Shown: piece after piece, positions 26,833 through 37,036 of the stretch
Layout: every line of letters starts with the position of its first letter
Numbering within the stretch: position 1 is the first letter of the stretch
Assembly (NCBI RefSeq): GCF_001651875.1
Contig: NZ_LNQB01000102.1
Location: forward strand, 124,001 to 188,000
Source: Sinorhizobium saheli
GTDB taxonomy: Bacteria; Pseudomonadota; Alphaproteobacteria; Rhizobiales; Rhizobiaceae
Length of the DNA stretch: 64,000 nt
Direction of reading: 5' to 3'
Translations under genes and position numbers: made by a program
The notes under the pieces: generated by a model
Databases searched by the model: none
What the model was told of the DNA's origin: nothing
What the model saw: only the letters and a program-made list of their open reading frames with translations

Positions 26833-27786
26833 TTATGCGGACCAGGGAGCGAAGTCCGCCGCAGCGACCGCCACCATGTCCCGCGAGCGGGTGCGCTGGC
26901 GCTGCGATGCCGTTTCCACCACTTCATAGGCCGTCGGGTCGCTCAAAAGTGCCTTCAGGGCATTGGCGTTCATCCGGTGGCCGCCGCGGTAGGAGCGGTA
27001 GCAACCGAGGAAGGGTGCGCCGGCGAGCGAAAGATCGCCGACGGCGTCGAGGGTCTTGTGGCGCACGAACTCGTCCTCGTAGCGCAAGCCCTCGATGTTG
27101 ATCACCGTGTTGTCGTCCGAGATCACCACCGAGTTTTCCAGCGACGAACCGAGCGCGAAACCGCCGGCCCAGAGCCGTTCGACGTCGCGCATGAAGCCGA
27201 AGGTGCGCGCCCGCGACAGTTCCCGCTTGAACACCGCCGGCGTCATGTCACCCTTCCAGGCCTGACGGCCGATCAGCGGGCAGTCGAAATCGATCTCGAC
27301 CTCGAAGCGCATGCCGTCATAGGGCGTGAACTCCGACCAGGAAGCGCCCGATTCGATGCGAACCGGCTTGAGGATGCGGATATAGCGGCGCTTGACCGCA
27401 AGCGAGCGGACGCCCGCCTGCTCGATCGCCTCGATGAAGGGCTCGGAACTACCGTCCATGATCGGCATTTCGGCGCCGTGCACCTCGATCAGCAGGTTGT
27501 CGAGGCCGAGCGCGTAGACCGCGGCCATCACGTGCTCGACCGTGGCGATCGAGGTGGCCGGCGAGAAGCCGAGAACGGTGCAGAGATCGGTATTGCCCAC
27601 CTGCGACGAGACAGCGCGGTACTCGCTGACACGCCCCCCGGCGAGCACGCGCTGGAAAACGATGCCGGCATCGGCGTCGGCCGGATGGAAGGTGATCTCC
27701 ACCTCCGCGCCCGAGTGAACGCCTGTGCCCTTGACGGTTATCGGGCTTGCGATCGTCGTCTGAAACCCGAGCAGTTCGATTCCCAT
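26833..27786 (-). CDS. lpxC: UDP-3-O-acyl-N-acetylglucosamine deacetylase
   Basis: 317 aa from MGIELLGFQTTIASPITVKG; 75 upstream in-frame codons are not LpxC-like. It is the zinc deacetylase that commits UDP-GlcNAc to lipid A. Zinc and catalytic residues are in SIATVEHVMAAVYALG and RHKTLDAVGDLSL; the acyl-chain region is FTPYDGMRFEVEIDFDCPL. It has its own promoter region (27787-28050) and terminator, so it is expressed apart from ftsZ. Confidence 0.97.
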   Translation of the reverse strand: MGIELLGFQTTIASPITVKGTGVHSGAEVEITFHPADADAGIVFQRVLAGGRVSEYRAVSSQVGNTDLCTVLGFSPATSIATVEHVMAAVYALGLDNLLIEVHGAEMPIMDGSSEPFIEAIEQAGVRSLAVKRRYIRILKPVRIESGASWSEFTPYDGMRFEVEIDFDCPLIGRQAWKGDMTPAVFKRELSRARTFGFMRDVERLWAGGFALGSSLENSVVISDDNTVINIEGLRYEDEFVRHKTLDAVGDLSLAGAPFLGCYRSYRGGHRMNANALKALLSDPTAYEVVETASQRQRTRSRDMVAVAAADFAPWSA

Positions 27787-28055
27787 TCTCTTCGTCACTT
27801 TCAATAACGCGGCCGGCGGCCAAACTCCTGAAGGGCGCAGCGCGGCTCGAGGCACGAACGAAGGAACCGTGATTCCGCGCCTGTCGGCCGAAACCCCGCA
27901 TTCCGAACTAACAGCGCCCGATCGAATCGTATGCGTCCCCAATTCCGATACTGAAAATAAGAGCTTGGAAGCACCATTCCAAATCACTGTTCGTTTCGGT
28001 TTGTTACGCAATTCATATGTGCGCGATCGAGTTTACAAGTCATTGAAATTACAAA
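27787..28055. promoter_or_regulatory. lpxC promoter region
   Basis: This lies between the ftsZ terminator and the lpxC start. It is AT-rich near 27950-28060 (GTTTGTTACGCAATTCATATG) and contains two GANTC sites (27871, 27924). An open frame runs through it but lacks LpxC similarity. Exact -35/-10 boxes cannot be fixed. Confidence 0.4.
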
Positions 28056-28089
28056 GAAAAGGAAAATGCCCGGGCTGGCGCCCGGGCAT
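28056..28089 (-). terminator. Rho-independent terminator of ftsZ
   Basis: On the minus strand ATGCCCGGG-CGCCAG-CCCGGGCAT forms a perfect 9-bp stem, followed by TTTCCTTTTC. It starts 28 bp after the ftsZ stop. Confidence 0.88.
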
Positions 28090-28116
28090 CGGCAAGGTGA
28101 AGGAACAGATTTCGAA

Positions 28117-29913
28117 TCAGCTCGACTGGCGGCGCAGGAAGGCCGGGATCTCGAGCTGGTCGTCCTCATGCGAGCGCATCTGCGGTGCGGCGCGGCCGTG
28201 ATCGTCAAGCTGGCCGCGGCGCGGTGCATAGAGGCTCGCCTCCGGTGAGAGCGGGCGACGCTGCTGCGAAGCCGCACTCGGTGCCGCCGCCGTCATGTCG
28301 GCAGAGACATTCTGGCTATCCCGTTCACGCAGTCCGAGCGAACTGGTGATCCGGTTGAGCAGGCCCATCGGCCCGCGCTCTTCCGGTGCCGGGGCCGGCT
28401 GCGCGCGATGGTCCATCTCGGCCTTCACGACCGGCGGAAAGTCCTCGACCTTCGGCATGCGGATCGGTTCGGCATGCTGGCGGACGACCGGCGCGGGCTC
28501 CTGGCGAACCGGCTGCGGCTGCGCCTGGACCTGGGGCTGCACGTGTGCCTGGACCGGTGCCTGCATTTCGACCGGACGCTGGACCGGCTGGGCCGGACGC
28601 ATGACGGGAGCGGGCTCCGCCGGAGCGACGCCGGCGAAGAGCTTGCTCTGGGGACGGAAGGCCTCTTCCTGCGCCTGCGCTGCCGGTGCGGCGACGTGGG
28701 CGCGGGTCGCGATATCGAGCTCACGCTCCATTTCGGCCTCGCGGATCGCGAGCGCGATCTGGTCGACGGTGTTCTGCTGCTGCACCGGTTGCTGCTGGAC
28801 CGGTTGCGGCTGCGGCGCGGGCTGCGGCGCGACCGGCTGGTGGGACACGGTCTGCTGCGGCTGGGCCGGAACAGCGGCGGACGGGCGGACGATCGGCTTC
28901 GGCGCTACCGGACGAAAGTCGGCGGAGCGGCCGGCCACCTCCGCGGCCGTGCGGTCGATGCCCGTCGCCACGACGGAAACGCGGATCAGGCCCTCGAGCT
29001 CTTCGTCGAAGGTGGCGCCGAGAATGATATTGGCGTCCGGATCGACTTCCTCGCGGATGCGCGTCGCGGCTTCGTCGACCTCGAAGAGGGTCAGGTCGCG
29101 ACCACCGGTGATGGAGATCAGCAGGCCCTGGGCACCCTTCATCGACGTTTCGTCGAGCAGCGGGTTGGCGATCGCGGCTTCGGCGGCTGCCATTGCACGG
29201 CCTTCGCCGGACGCCTCACCGGTGCCCATCATGGCGCGGCCCATCTCGCGCATCACCGAGCGGACGTCGGCGAAGTCGAGGTTGATGAGGCCTTCCTTGA
29301 CCATGAGGTCGGTAATGCAGGCGACGCCCGAGTAGAGAACCTGGTCGGCCATGGCGAAGGCGTCTGCGAAGGTCGTCTTGTCGTTGGCGATGCGGAAGAG
29401 GTTCTGGTTCGGAATGACGATCAGGGTGTCGACCGACTTCTGCAGGTCGGCAATGCCCTGGTCGGCGATGCGCATGCGCCGCCCGCCTTCGAAGTGGAAG
29501 GGCTTGGTGACGACGCCGACGGTCAGGATGCCCTTGTTGCGGGCGGCCTGGGCGACGATCGGGGCCGCGCCGGTGCCGGTGCCGCCGCCCATGCCGGCGG
29601 TGACGAAGCACATATGCGTGCCGTTCAGATGGTCGATGATCTCATCGATGCACTCCTCGGCGGCCGCGCGGCCGACTTCCGGCTGCGAACCGGCGCCGAG
29701 CCCCTCGGTGACGGCGACACCCATCTGGATGATCCGTTCCGCCTTGGTCATGGTCAGCGCCTGCGCGTCCGTGTTGGCGACGACGAAATCGACGCCCTGG
29801 AGCCCGGCGGTAATCATGTTGTTGACGGCGTTGCCGCCGCCGCCGCCGACGCCGAAGACCGTGATGCGGGGCTTCAGCTCGGTAATGTCCGGCTTCTGCA
29901 AATTGATGGCCAT
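28117..29913 (-). CDS. ftsZ: Cell division GTPase FtsZ (long-tailed form)
   Basis: 598 aa from [20 protein letters not shown] with AAGGAACAGG upstream. It polymerises into the Z-ring at midcell. The tubulin signature [10 protein letters not shown] is at about 106-115, the catalytic T7-loop region contains GLINLDFAD, and the N-terminal nucleotide loop is [12 protein letters not shown]. After about residue 320 a very long Gln/Pro/Ala-rich linker follows ([14 protein letters not shown] and VQ/QP repeats). The end is the conserved [15 protein letters not shown] peptide that binds FtsA. An upstream open frame (to 30738) is an ftsA shadow. Confidence 0.98.
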   Translation of the reverse strand: MAINLQKPDITELKPRITVFGVGGGGGNAVNNMITAGLQGVDFVVANTDAQALTMTKAERIIQMGVAVTEGLGAGSQPEVGRAAAEECIDEIIDHLNGTHMCFVTAGMGGGTGTGAAPIVAQAARNKGILTVGVVTKPFHFEGGRRMRIADQGIADLQKSVDTLIVIPNQNLFRIANDKTTFADAFAMADQVLYSGVACITDLMVKEGLINLDFADVRSVMREMGRAMMGTGEASGEGRAMAAAEAAIANPLLDETSMKGAQGLLISITGGRDLTLFEVDEAATRIREEVDPDANIILGATFDEELEGLIRVSVVATGIDRTAAEVAGRSADFRPVAPKPIVRPSAAVPAQPQQTVSHQPVAPQPAPQPQPVQQQPVQQQNTVDQIALAIREAEMERELDIATRAHVAAPAAQAQEEAFRPQSKLFAGVAPAEPAPVMRPAQPVQRPVEMQAPVQAHVQPQVQAQPQPVRQEPAPVVRQHAEPIRMPKVEDFPPVVKAEMDHRAQPAPAPEERGPMGLLNRITSSLGLRERDSQNVSADMTAAAPSAASQQRRPLSPEASLYAPRRGQLDDHGRAAPQMRSHEDDQLEIPAFLRRQSS

Positions 29914-29999
29914 AGTCCTGTTCCTTCTCTTTCTCTGGCCGCCTTGCCGAGCCGGCCAAATCCCTTGAAATACCTGCTTCGCCGCTGCGCCGGCGAAGC

Positions 30000-31331
30000 C
30001 TAGAAACTCTCTTTCAGCCACTGTCCCATGCGGGCGATGCGGCTGTTGCCGCCGCCGAGCGTGGAGAACACGCCGCCGTGGGCGGCATGGGTCTCGAGAT
30101 CGGCGACCTGCGGATAGATCATCAGTCCGACGGCCGTGGAGAATGCCGGCCCCTTGGCGGCGGCCGGCAGGCCGGAAACGCCGAGCGGCCGGCCGATGCG
30201 GACGTTGCGCGCGAGGATGCGCCGCGCCGCCTCGGGCAGGCCGGTCAGCTGGCTCGCGCCGCCCGTCAGGACGATCCGCTTGCCGACGATCGGGCTGAAG
30301 CCGGAGCGCTGGATGCGGTCGCGAATGAGCTCCAGCGTCTCCTCGATGCGGGCGCGCACGATGCGCGAGACGAGCGCGCGCGGCACGTGCGTCGGCTGAT
30401 CGCGATCGTCCTCGCCGATCGGCGGGACGGAGACGATGTCCCGCTCGTCGGCGCTGTTCGGCAGCGCCGAGCCATGCACGACCTTCAGCCGCTCCGCATC
30501 CTCGATCCGCGTCGAGAGACCGCGCGCCAGATCGGTCGTCACATGGTGGCCGCCAAGGCTGACGGCATCCGCATGGACGAGCTTGCCTTCGGCGAAGACG
30601 GAAATCGTCGTCGTGCCGCCGCCCATGTCGATCGCGGCGCAGCCGAGCTCGACCTCGTCGTCGACGAGTGCCGCAAGGCCGCTTGCATAGGGGGTCGCCA
30701 CAATGCCCTCGACCGAGAGATGGGCGCGATTGACGCAAAGCTCGAGATTCTTCAGCGCCGCCCGCTCCGCCGTCAGCACATGCATGTCGACGCCGAGCAC
30801 GTCGCCGAACATCGCCAGCGGATCGCGGATGCCGCGCTCGCCGTCGAGCGAGAAGCCGGTCGGCAGCGAATGGAGGATCGCCCGGTCGGTGCGTAGCGAT
30901 TGCTGTCCCGCTGCCGCGAGCACCTTCTTGAGGTCGTTCGCGTCGACTTCCTGGCCACCGAGATCGATGGTGGCGGTATAGACATCGCTCTGCAGGCGGC
31001 CGGCAGAGACATTGACGATGAGACTGTCGATCGTCAGTCCCGCCATGCGCTCGGCGGCATCGACCGCCAGCCGCACGACGCTCTCGGCCGCGTCGAGATC
31101 GGCGATGACGCCGTTCTTGACGCCGCGCGACTTCTGATGGCCGATGCCGACGATTTCGATGTTGTGCGTGCGTCCCGGCAGGATCTGGCTCTCGGCGCGC
31201 GGCGTCAGCCGGCCGATCATGCAGACAACCTTGGTCGAGCCGATGTCGAGCACCGAGACGACGTGCGACCGCTTGGTGGAGAGCGGCTTCAGACGCGGAA
31301 GACCGAAATTGGCGGAACCGAACAGACTCAT
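30000..31331 (-). CDS. ftsA: Cell division actin-like protein FtsA
   Basis: 443 aa from [20 protein letters not shown]. It tethers FtsZ to the membrane and recruits later divisome proteins. ATP-binding motifs are [19 protein letters not shown] (phosphate 1), [18 protein letters not shown] (phosphate 2) and [13 protein letters not shown] (adenosine). The C-terminus [12 protein letters not shown] is the usual amphipathic membrane-targeting helix. Its ATG overlaps the ftsQ stop (ATGA), giving translational coupling. Confidence 0.98.
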   Translation of the reverse strand: MSLFGSANFGLPRLKPLSTKRSHVVSVLDIGSTKVVCMIGRLTPRAESQILPGRTHNIEIVGIGHQKSRGVKNGVIADLDAAESVVRLAVDAAERMAGLTIDSLIVNVSAGRLQSDVYTATIDLGGQEVDANDLKKVLAAAGQQSLRTDRAILHSLPTGFSLDGERGIRDPLAMFGDVLGVDMHVLTAERAALKNLELCVNRAHLSVEGIVATPYASGLAALVDDEVELGCAAIDMGGGTTTISVFAEGKLVHADAVSLGGHHVTTDLARGLSTRIEDAERLKVVHGSALPNSADERDIVSVPPIGEDDRDQPTHVPRALVSRIVRARIEETLELIRDRIQRSGFSPIVGKRIVLTGGASQLTGLPEAARRILARNVRIGRPLGVSGLPAAAKGPAFSTAVGLMIYPQVADLETHAAHGGVFSTLGGGNSRIARMGQWLKESF

Positions 31332-32257
31332 ATCCGCTTCTCCTGGGCTTTCAGCATCTTCTCCCTCGCCTTGAGCGCGACTTCCCGACGCGCGACTGCT
31401 TCCGGTGTCAGTTGTACGGTGGTGCGGTCCTCGAGCCGCAGATCGACGGCGGCAATGTCGCGCTCGAGAAGCTGGTGCGACTCTTCCATCTCGGCGAGGA
31501 CCTTCATCGCCCGCGCCACATCCTTCTCCGGCAGCTTGACGACGATGCCGTTGTCGAGGCGCAGATCCCAGCGGCGTCCGGCGACGCGCACGAAGGCCTT
31601 CACCCGCGAGCGGAATTCCGGCCAACGCGAAAATTCGTCATAGAAACCAGCGGCAGCCGTCTCGGCATCGCGCCCGACGAAAAGCGGCAGCGACGCAAAC
31701 TTGTTGTCGCGCAGCGGTGCGATGACACTGCCGCTGCGTTCGATCAGCGACAGGTCCGACCCATGCTGCCAGATACCGAAGGCCTTGCGCTCCGTGAGGT
31801 TGACCTCGATCGTGCCCGGGTAGACCTTGCGCACCGTGACGCTTTCGACCCAGGGCAGTTCGCCGATCAGCCGGCGCGCCTCGGCGATATCGAGCGCCAC
31901 CAGAGAGGTCGTACCGTCGAGGCCGAGTTGCTGGAGGATGTCGATCTCCGAGGTCTGTGCGTTGCCGGAAACCCGCACGTCCTCGATCGCGAACCCGGCC
32001 GCAGTCGTCGAGGCTTGCGCGAAATTCTGCGTGTGGCCGCCGAGCGACATGCCGTAGAGCCCCGTCGCCAGAAAGAAGGCGGCAGCCGAGACCGTTCCGG
32101 TGTGATTGGGGAAGCGGATGCGGCCGGTGCCGAGGCTGACGAGGAAGCGGACGCCCTTGCGCAGCGGACGCGGCAGGACGAACGCATCGTCCGCCTCGGC
32201 GGCGACGCCGAGCGGATGGCGAACCCTTTTGCCCCTTCTGCCCCTCAACGAGAACAC
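31328..32257 (-). CDS. ftsQ: Cell division protein FtsQ
   Basis: 309 aa from a GTG at 32257 ([17 protein letters not shown]), placed five bases after GGAGGA; a GTG at 32278 would overlap ddl more deeply. It is a bitopic inner-membrane protein: a cytoplasmic basic region with conserved [15 protein letters not shown], a hydrophobic segment ([17 protein letters not shown]), a POTRA domain ([20 protein letters not shown]) and the FtsQ beta domain. It bridges early and late division proteins. It overlaps ddl by about 13 bp. Confidence 0.94.
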   Translation of the reverse strand: MFSLRGRRGKRVRHPLGVAAEADDAFVLPRPLRKGVRFLVSLGTGRIRFPNHTGTVSAAAFFLATGLYGMSLGGHTQNFAQASTTAAGFAIEDVRVSGNAQTSEIDILQQLGLDGTTSLVALDIAEARRLIGELPWVESVTVRKVYPGTIEVNLTERKAFGIWQHGSDLSLIERSGSVIAPLRDNKFASLPLFVGRDAETAAAGFYDEFSRWPEFRSRVKAFVRVAGRRWDLRLDNGIVVKLPEKDVARAMKVLAEMEESHQLLERDIAAVDLRLEDRTTVQLTPEAVARREVALKAREKMLKAQEKRI

Positions 32258-33171
32258 GATGCGTCCTCCACCATCCACCTTAGAAACGCGCCAAACTGAA
32301 GGCCCGCATGCTGCGCCATTTCGGGGACCAGCGAGGTCGGAGTCATGCCGGGCTGGGTGTTGATCTCCAGCCAGATCAACTCGCCCTCGCCGTCACCACG
32401 GTCATCGAAACGGAAGTCGGATCGGCTGACGCCGCGGCAACCGATCGCCTGATGCGCCTTCAACGCGAGTGTTTGTATTTTTTGGTAAATATTTGATGAA
32501 ATCTGTGCCGGAATAACGTGCCTGGAGCCACCTTTCACGTATTTCGAGTCGTAATCATAGAAGGCATGCCCCTGCGGGATGATCTCCGTGACGCCGAGCG
32601 CGACGTCGCCCATGACGCCGCAGGTGAGTTCCCGGCCCGCAACGTAGCGCTCCACCATGACGCGATCGCCATAGCGCCATCCGCTGGAGGTGATGACCTG
32701 CGGCGGATGCGACTGATCTTCCTTGACGATGACGACGCCGAAGCTCGATCCCTCGCGCACCGGCTTCACCACATAGGGCGGCTTCATCGGATGCTCGTTG
32801 CCGAAGCTGCGGCGGTCCATCACCAGGGCTTCGGCGACCGGAATGCCGGCGGCCTTGGCGACGTGCTTCGCCTGCGCCTTGTCCATGGCCAGCGCCGACG
32901 CGAGAACGCCGGAATGGGTATAGGGAATCTCGAGATATTCGAGGATGCCCTGGATCGTACCGTCTTCGCCGAAGGGTCCGTGAAGGGCGTTGAAGGCGAC
33001 GTCGGGGCGCAATTCGCCAAGGACCGCCGCAACATCGCGGCCGACATCGACGCGGGTGACGCGATAGCCTTCGGCCTCCAGGGCATCCGCGCAAGCCGCC
33101 CCCGAAGACAGGCTCACCGGCCTCTCAGAGGAAAATCCGCCCATCAGGACAGCAACATGCCTGCCGCTCAT
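32245..33171 (-). CDS. ddl: D-alanine--D-alanine ligase
   Basis: 308 aa, ATP-grasp enzyme making the D-Ala-D-Ala end of the peptidoglycan stem peptide. Motifs: [19 protein letters not shown] (D-Ala1 site), [30 protein letters not shown] and the Mg-binding [15 protein letters not shown]. It is the first gene of the ddl-ftsQ-ftsA-ftsZ unit, with its own 357-bp upstream region. Confidence 0.97.
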   Translation of the reverse strand: MSGRHVAVLMGGFSSERPVSLSSGAACADALEAEGYRVTRVDVGRDVAAVLGELRPDVAFNALHGPFGEDGTIQGILEYLEIPYTHSGVLASALAMDKAQAKHVAKAAGIPVAEALVMDRRSFGNEHPMKPPYVVKPVREGSSFGVVIVKEDQSHPPQVITSSGWRYGDRVMVERYVAGRELTCGVMGDVALGVTEIIPQGHAFYDYDSKYVKGGSRHVIPAQISSNIYQKIQTLALKAHQAIGCRGVSRSDFRFDDRGDGEGELIWLEINTQPGMTPTSLVPEMAQHAGLQFGAFLRWMVEDASCSR

Positions 33172-33474
33172 TCAAACCCCCAAACAATACGCCACTATCG
33201 CGAAGCTTGCTTGCGTCGGGCTGATTCCACCCCCGAGTCGCGAGATCGCCGCGTAGGGCCACTACAACGACATTATGGTTAACGAACCGTTTACTTTGGT
33301 TAACTCTTGTTGCGGAAGCTCTGAATTCCGGCAGGCCAGAATCAACCGGATCCAAGGCTTCACGGCTGAATCAGAGCTTTGTAAGGCCATCAAGGGAAAT
33401 GTCGTCAGCGAGTTGGAAATCGGGTGCCGGATTCCGTCGCCAAGCTCCCGAATCCCGCCTGCCGCTTCGACGCG
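33172..33474 (-). promoter_or_regulatory. Regulated promoter region of ddl-ftsQAZ, rich in GANTC sites
   Basis: Six GANTC (CcrM methylation) sites lie in 232 bp, at 33223, 33235, 33339, 33368, 33430 and 33450, where about one is expected by chance. The CtrA-like element at 33271-33304 lies within. The preceding operon ends at the terminator 33475-33508, so this must contain the promoter of the ddl unit. Confidence 0.7.
33271..33304 (-). promoter_or_regulatory. CtrA-like binding site upstream of ddl-ftsQAZ
   Basis: The minus strand has TAAA-N7-TTAACCAT (one mismatch to the full TTAA-N7-TTAAC CtrA box). Seventeen bases upstream is a second half site, TTAACCAA. Both point toward ddl and lie 100-130 bp before its start. 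CtrA is the alphaproteobacterial cell-cycle master regulator; binding here is inferred from the motif. Confidence 0.6.
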
Positions 33475-33508
33475 AAAAGGCCGCGACGGTTGCCCGTCGC
33501 GGCCTTTT
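33475..33508. terminator. Bidirectional terminator after murB
   Basis: GGCCGCGACGG pairs perfectly with CCGTCGCGGCC around a 4-nt loop, with AAAA before and TTTT after. On the minus strand it ends the mraZ-murB transcript, 20 bp past the murB stop. Confidence 0.88.
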
Positions 33509-33528
33509 CTTTCGGCCGGTCTCTCGGC

Positions 33529-34503
33529 TCAAGCCATGGCGCGCCCGAGGAATTCCCTGATCTCATAGCCCGGCATGAACTTGCCGACGCGTTTGATCTC
33601 CCACTCGAGCTTCACGCCGGAATGTTCCATCACGCGCTGGCGCACGGTCTCGCCGAGATATTCGAGTTCGTAGCCGGTCGCCTGGCCGGTGTTGATCATG
33701 AAGTTGCAATGGAGCGGCGACATCTGCGCGTTGCCGATCATCAGGCCGCGGCAGCCCGCCTCGTCGATCAGCTTCCAGGCGGAATGGCCCTGCGGGTTCT
33801 TGAAGGTCGAGCCGCCGGTCTTCTCGCGGATCGGCTGCACCGTTTCGCGGTGCTGGCGCACGGCGTCCATGTCGGTACGGATCTTGTTCTTGTCCTCGGC
33901 ATAGCCTTCGAAGATCGCATGCGTGAAGATCAGATCCTTGGCCGCGTCGGAATGGCGATAGGCATAGCCCATGTCGGCGTTGCTGAGCACATGCTTGTTG
34001 CCCTTGCGGTCGACCGCATGGACTTCGACGACGCGCTCGCTGGTCTCGCCGCCATTCGCGCCGGCATTCATGCGGAGTGCCCCGCCGATCGAGCCTGGAA
34101 TGCCGTAGTAGAAATAGAAGCCGCCTATGCCGTGATCGAGCGCCATGGCGGAAATGTTCTTGTCCGGGCAGATCGCCCCCGCCTTGATTCGGTTCTCGCC
34201 GACGAGTTCGAGATCGCCGAAGCCCTTGGCGGAAAGGCGGATGACGATGCCCGGAATGCCACCGTCACGCACGAGCAGGTTCGAGCCGACGCCGACCACC
34301 ATGATCGGCACCTCCTTGGGGACGAGCTTCAGGAAGGCGACGAGATCATCGGTGTCGTGCGGCTGGAACATCAGTTCCGCGAGTCCGCCTGCGCGAAACC
34401 AGGTGACGCGGTCCATCGGGGCATCGGGCGTGATGCGTCCGCGGATTGCGTCGACGCCGCTTCCGAGCGCCTCGAGAAGTTTCTGACCGTTGACCTGTTT
34501 CAT
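33529..34503 (-). CDS. murB: UDP-N-acetylenolpyruvoylglucosamine reductase
   Basis: 324 aa from [23 protein letters not shown] enzyme reducing enolpyruvyl-UDP-GlcNAc to UDP-MurNAc with NADPH. FAD-binding segments include [15 protein letters not shown] and [20 protein letters not shown]; the catalytic region is [19 protein letters not shown]. The sequence follows the type II (shorter) MurB pattern. The start lies 2 bases after the murC stop. Confidence 0.97.
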   Translation of the reverse strand: MKQVNGQKLLEALGSGVDAIRGRITPDAPMDRVTWFRAGGLAELMFQPHDTDDLVAFLKLVPKEVPIMVVGVGSNLLVRDGGIPGIVIRLSAKGFGDLELVGENRIKAGAICPDKNISAMALDHGIGGFYFYYGIPGSIGGALRMNAGANGGETSERVVEVHAVDRKGNKHVLSNADMGYAYRHSDAAKDLIFTHAIFEGYAEDKNKIRTDMDAVRQHRETVQPIREKTGGSTFKNPQGHSAWKLIDEAGCRGLMIGNAQMSPLHCNFMINTGQATGYELEYLGETVRQRVMEHSGVKLEWEIKRVGKFMPGYEIREFLGRAMA

Positions 34504-34505
34504 GC

Positions 34506-35915
34506 TCAATTTCCTGAAATATCCGCGAGCTCCCTGGGCAGGGCCGCGGCCCAATAGGTGATGCTGCCAGCCCCCAAGAGAACCACAAAGTCACCCGGCT
34601 GCGCAATCTTGGCGACGATCGGCGCGATCGCCTCCTGTCCCGGGACAGACCGCGCATCGCGGTGTCCGGCCGCCTTGATGCGATTGACGAGCGCCTCGGC
34701 ATTGACGCCGTCGATCGCCTCCTCGCCGGCCGCGTAGACCGGCGCGATCAGGATCGTGTCGGCGTCGTTGAAGCAGGAGGTGAAATCCTCGAAGAGGCTC
34801 GACAGCCGCGAATAACGGTGCGGCTGGTGAATGGCGATGATGCGACCCTGGCAGGCCTCGCGCGCGGCCCTCAGGACCGCCTTGATCTCGACCGGATGGT
34901 GACCGTAATCGTCGAAGATGCGCGCCCCCTGCCATTCGCCGGTCAGCGTGAAGCGGCGCTTGACGCCGCCGAAGGAGGCAAGCCCCCGCGCGATATCCTC
35001 CGGCTTGATGCCGAGGCGCTGCGCGACCGCGATCGCCGCCGTGGCGTTCGAGATATTGTGGCGGCCCGGCATCGGCAGCCGCAGATCCTTCATCTCGATC
35101 ACCTGGCCCGTGCGGCGACGGCGGATCTCGATGTCGAAGACCGAGGTCGCACCGTCCATGCGGACATTGTGGAAGCGCACGTCGGCCTGCGGGTTCGCGC
35201 CATAGGTGACGATCTTGCGGTCCTCGATCCTGCCGACCATGGTCTGGACTTCCGGGTGGTCGAGGCAGAGTACGCCGAAGCCGTAGAAGGGCACATTCTC
35301 TACGAACTGCCGGAAGGCTGCGCGCACGGCGTCGAAATTGCCGTAGTGGTCGAGATGTTCCGGATCGATATTGGTGACGACGGCGATGTCGGCGGGGAGC
35401 TTCAGGAACGTGCCGTCGGATTCGTCCGCCTCGACCACCATCCACTCGCCGGCGCCCATACGCGCGTTGGTGCCGTAGGCGTTGATGATGCCGCCGTTGA
35501 TGACCGTCGGGTCGAGGCCGCCCGCATCGAGCAGCGCCGCGATCATCGAGGTCGTCGTCGTCTTGCCGTGGGTGCCGCCGATGGCGATCGCATTACGGAA
35601 GCGCATCAGTTCGGCAAGCATTTCGGCGCGCCGCACGACCGGCAGGAATTTCTCGCGCGCGGCGATCAGTTCCGGATTGTCCTTCTTGATCGCGGTCGAG
35701 ACGACCACCACTTCGGCGTCACCGAGATTTTCGGCCCTGTGCCCGATCGAGACCTCGATGCCCTTGTCCCTGAGCCGCTGGACATTGGCGCTGTCGGACT
35801 GGTCCGACCCCTGGACGCGATGCCCGAGATTGTGCAGCACCTCGGCAATGCCGCTCATGCCGATGCCGCCGATCCCAATGAAATGTACGAGCCCGATCGT
35901 CTTCGGCATTTTCAT
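34506..35915 (-). CDS. murC: UDP-N-acetylmuramate--L-alanine ligase
   Basis: 469 aa Mur ligase adding the first residue, L-Ala, to UDP-MurNAc. N-terminal Rossmann motif [23 protein letters not shown] loop [40 protein letters not shown] in the central domain, and [18 protein letters not shown] in the C-terminal domain. The ATG overlaps the murG stop (ATGA). Confidence 0.98.
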   Translation of the reverse strand: MKMPKTIGLVHFIGIGGIGMSGIAEVLHNLGHRVQGSDQSDSANVQRLRDKGIEVSIGHRAENLGDAEVVVVSTAIKKDNPELIAAREKFLPVVRRAEMLAELMRFRNAIAIGGTHGKTTTTSMIAALLDAGGLDPTVINGGIINAYGTNARMGAGEWMVVEADESDGTFLKLPADIAVVTNIDPEHLDHYGNFDAVRAAFRQFVENVPFYGFGVLCLDHPEVQTMVGRIEDRKIVTYGANPQADVRFHNVRMDGATSVFDIEIRRRRTGQVIEMKDLRLPMPGRHNISNATAAIAVAQRLGIKPEDIARGLASFGGVKRRFTLTGEWQGARIFDDYGHHPVEIKAVLRAAREACQGRIIAIHQPHRYSRLSSLFEDFTSCFNDADTILIAPVYAAGEEAIDGVNAEALVNRIKAAGHRDARSVPGQEAIAPIVAKIAQPGDFVVLLGAGSITYWAAALPRELADISGN

Positions 35916-37033
35916 GAGCGTGCTTCCCTGAATTTCGCGACTGTCGAGCCGCTGGCAATAGCCTCTACCAGGGACGCAAGCAAGCGCGCGGCCTCCGGTT
36001 TACCCGTCTCGCGGGCGCCGGTCGCCATCTGCGTCAGCGCCTGCGGGTTGTTCATCGCGTCGGCGAGAATTCCGGCGAGCCGTTCGGCGGAAAGCTCCAC
36101 CTGCGCGATCACCCGCGCGCCGCCTTTGGCGGCAAGTGCCGCGGCATTGGCCGCCTGGTCGTGGTCGAGCGCATAGGGATAGGGCACCAGGATCGCCGGG
36201 CGGCCGATCACCGAAATCTCGGAAACCGTCGAGGCTCCGGAGCGGCAGATGATAAGCTGCGCGGAGGCGATCCGGCGGGCCATGTCGGTGAAGAAGGGCG
36301 AAACCTCGGCGGGAACGCCGAGCTTCTCGTAAACGGCGGCGACCCCTTCCCTATCCTCGGGCCGCGCCTGCTGCGTCACCTTGAGCCGCTGGCGCAAGGC
36401 GTCGTCGAGGCGGCAGACTGCCTGCGGCACAGCCTTCGAGAAAAATTGCGCTCCCTGGCTGCCGCCGAAGACGACGAGATGGAACGTTGCCCCCTCGACG
36501 GGCGCCGAATAGGCGATCCCGGCCGCTTCGAGGACCGCGGGACGAACAGGGTTCCCCGTTACCACGGTCTTTGCGGCGAAGGCTCCGCCTTCCGGAAGAA
36601 AGCCGCCGGCTATCGCCTGTACGCGCGACGCGAGCATCCGATTCGCCCTGCCCATGACGGCATTCTGCTCATGAATGAGCGACGGAACGCCCATGCCCGT
36701 CGCCGCAAGCAGCGGCGGCACCGTCGGATAGCCGCCGAAGCCGACCACGGCTCTCGGCTTCAGGCGGCCGATCAGCCGCCGCGCCGCTCTCAGACCCGTC
36801 CACAGCTTCCAGACCGATCGGACGAGCTTCAGCGGATTCTTCGAGCCGATCGTCGCCGATGGCACGACATGAATCTCCTCTGCCGGGAACTTTCCGGCAA
36901 AGCGTTCGGCGCGGCTGTCCGTCACGAGGTGCACGCAATAGCCCTGCGCCTTCAGCTCATGGGCCAGCGCCTCGGCGGGAAAGAGGTGGCCGCCGGTTCC
37001 GCCGGCGGCAAGAAGAATGATGCCTTTGTCCAT
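35912..37033 (-). CDS. murG: Lipid II synthase (GlcNAc transferase) MurG
   Basis: 373 aa peripheral membrane GT28 glycosyltransferase that adds GlcNAc to lipid I. The N-terminal glycine loop is [20 protein letters not shown], with [16 protein letters not shown] and [14 protein letters not shown]; the C-terminal UDP-GlcNAc site includes [16 protein letters not shown] and [16 protein letters not shown]. It lies 3 bp after ftsW and overlaps murC. Confidence 0.97.
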   Translation of the reverse strand: MDKGIILLAAGGTGGHLFPAEALAHELKAQGYCVHLVTDSRAERFAGKFPAEEIHVVPSATIGSKNPLKLVRSVWKLWTGLRAARRLIGRLKPRAVVGFGGYPTVPPLLAATGMGVPSLIHEQNAVMGRANRMLASRVQAIAGGFLPEGGAFAAKTVVTGNPVRPAVLEAAGIAYSAPVEGATFHLVVFGGSQGAQFFSKAVPQAVCRLDDALRQRLKVTQQARPEDREGVAAVYEKLGVPAEVSPFFTDMARRIASAQLIICRSGASTVSEISVIGRPAILVPYPYALDHDQAANAAALAAKGGARVIAQVELSAERLAGILADAMNNPQALTQMATGARETGKPEAARLLASLVEAIASGSTVAKFREARS

Positions 37034-37036
37034 ATC

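Noticed and set aside
26833-28011. LpxC with 75 extra N-terminal residues
   Set aside because: The extension covers the promoter region, lacks LpxC similarity, and the family starts at MGIELLGFQ.
28117-30738. FtsZ frame extended upstream to 30738
   Set aside because: The extra 275 codons are antiparallel-phase sequence of ftsA. The ftsZ start at 29913 has a good ribosome site.
33172-33528. A second small RNA in the murB-ddl gap
   Set aside because: The only strong hairpin is the murB terminator; no independent structure or promoter-terminator pair could be defined.
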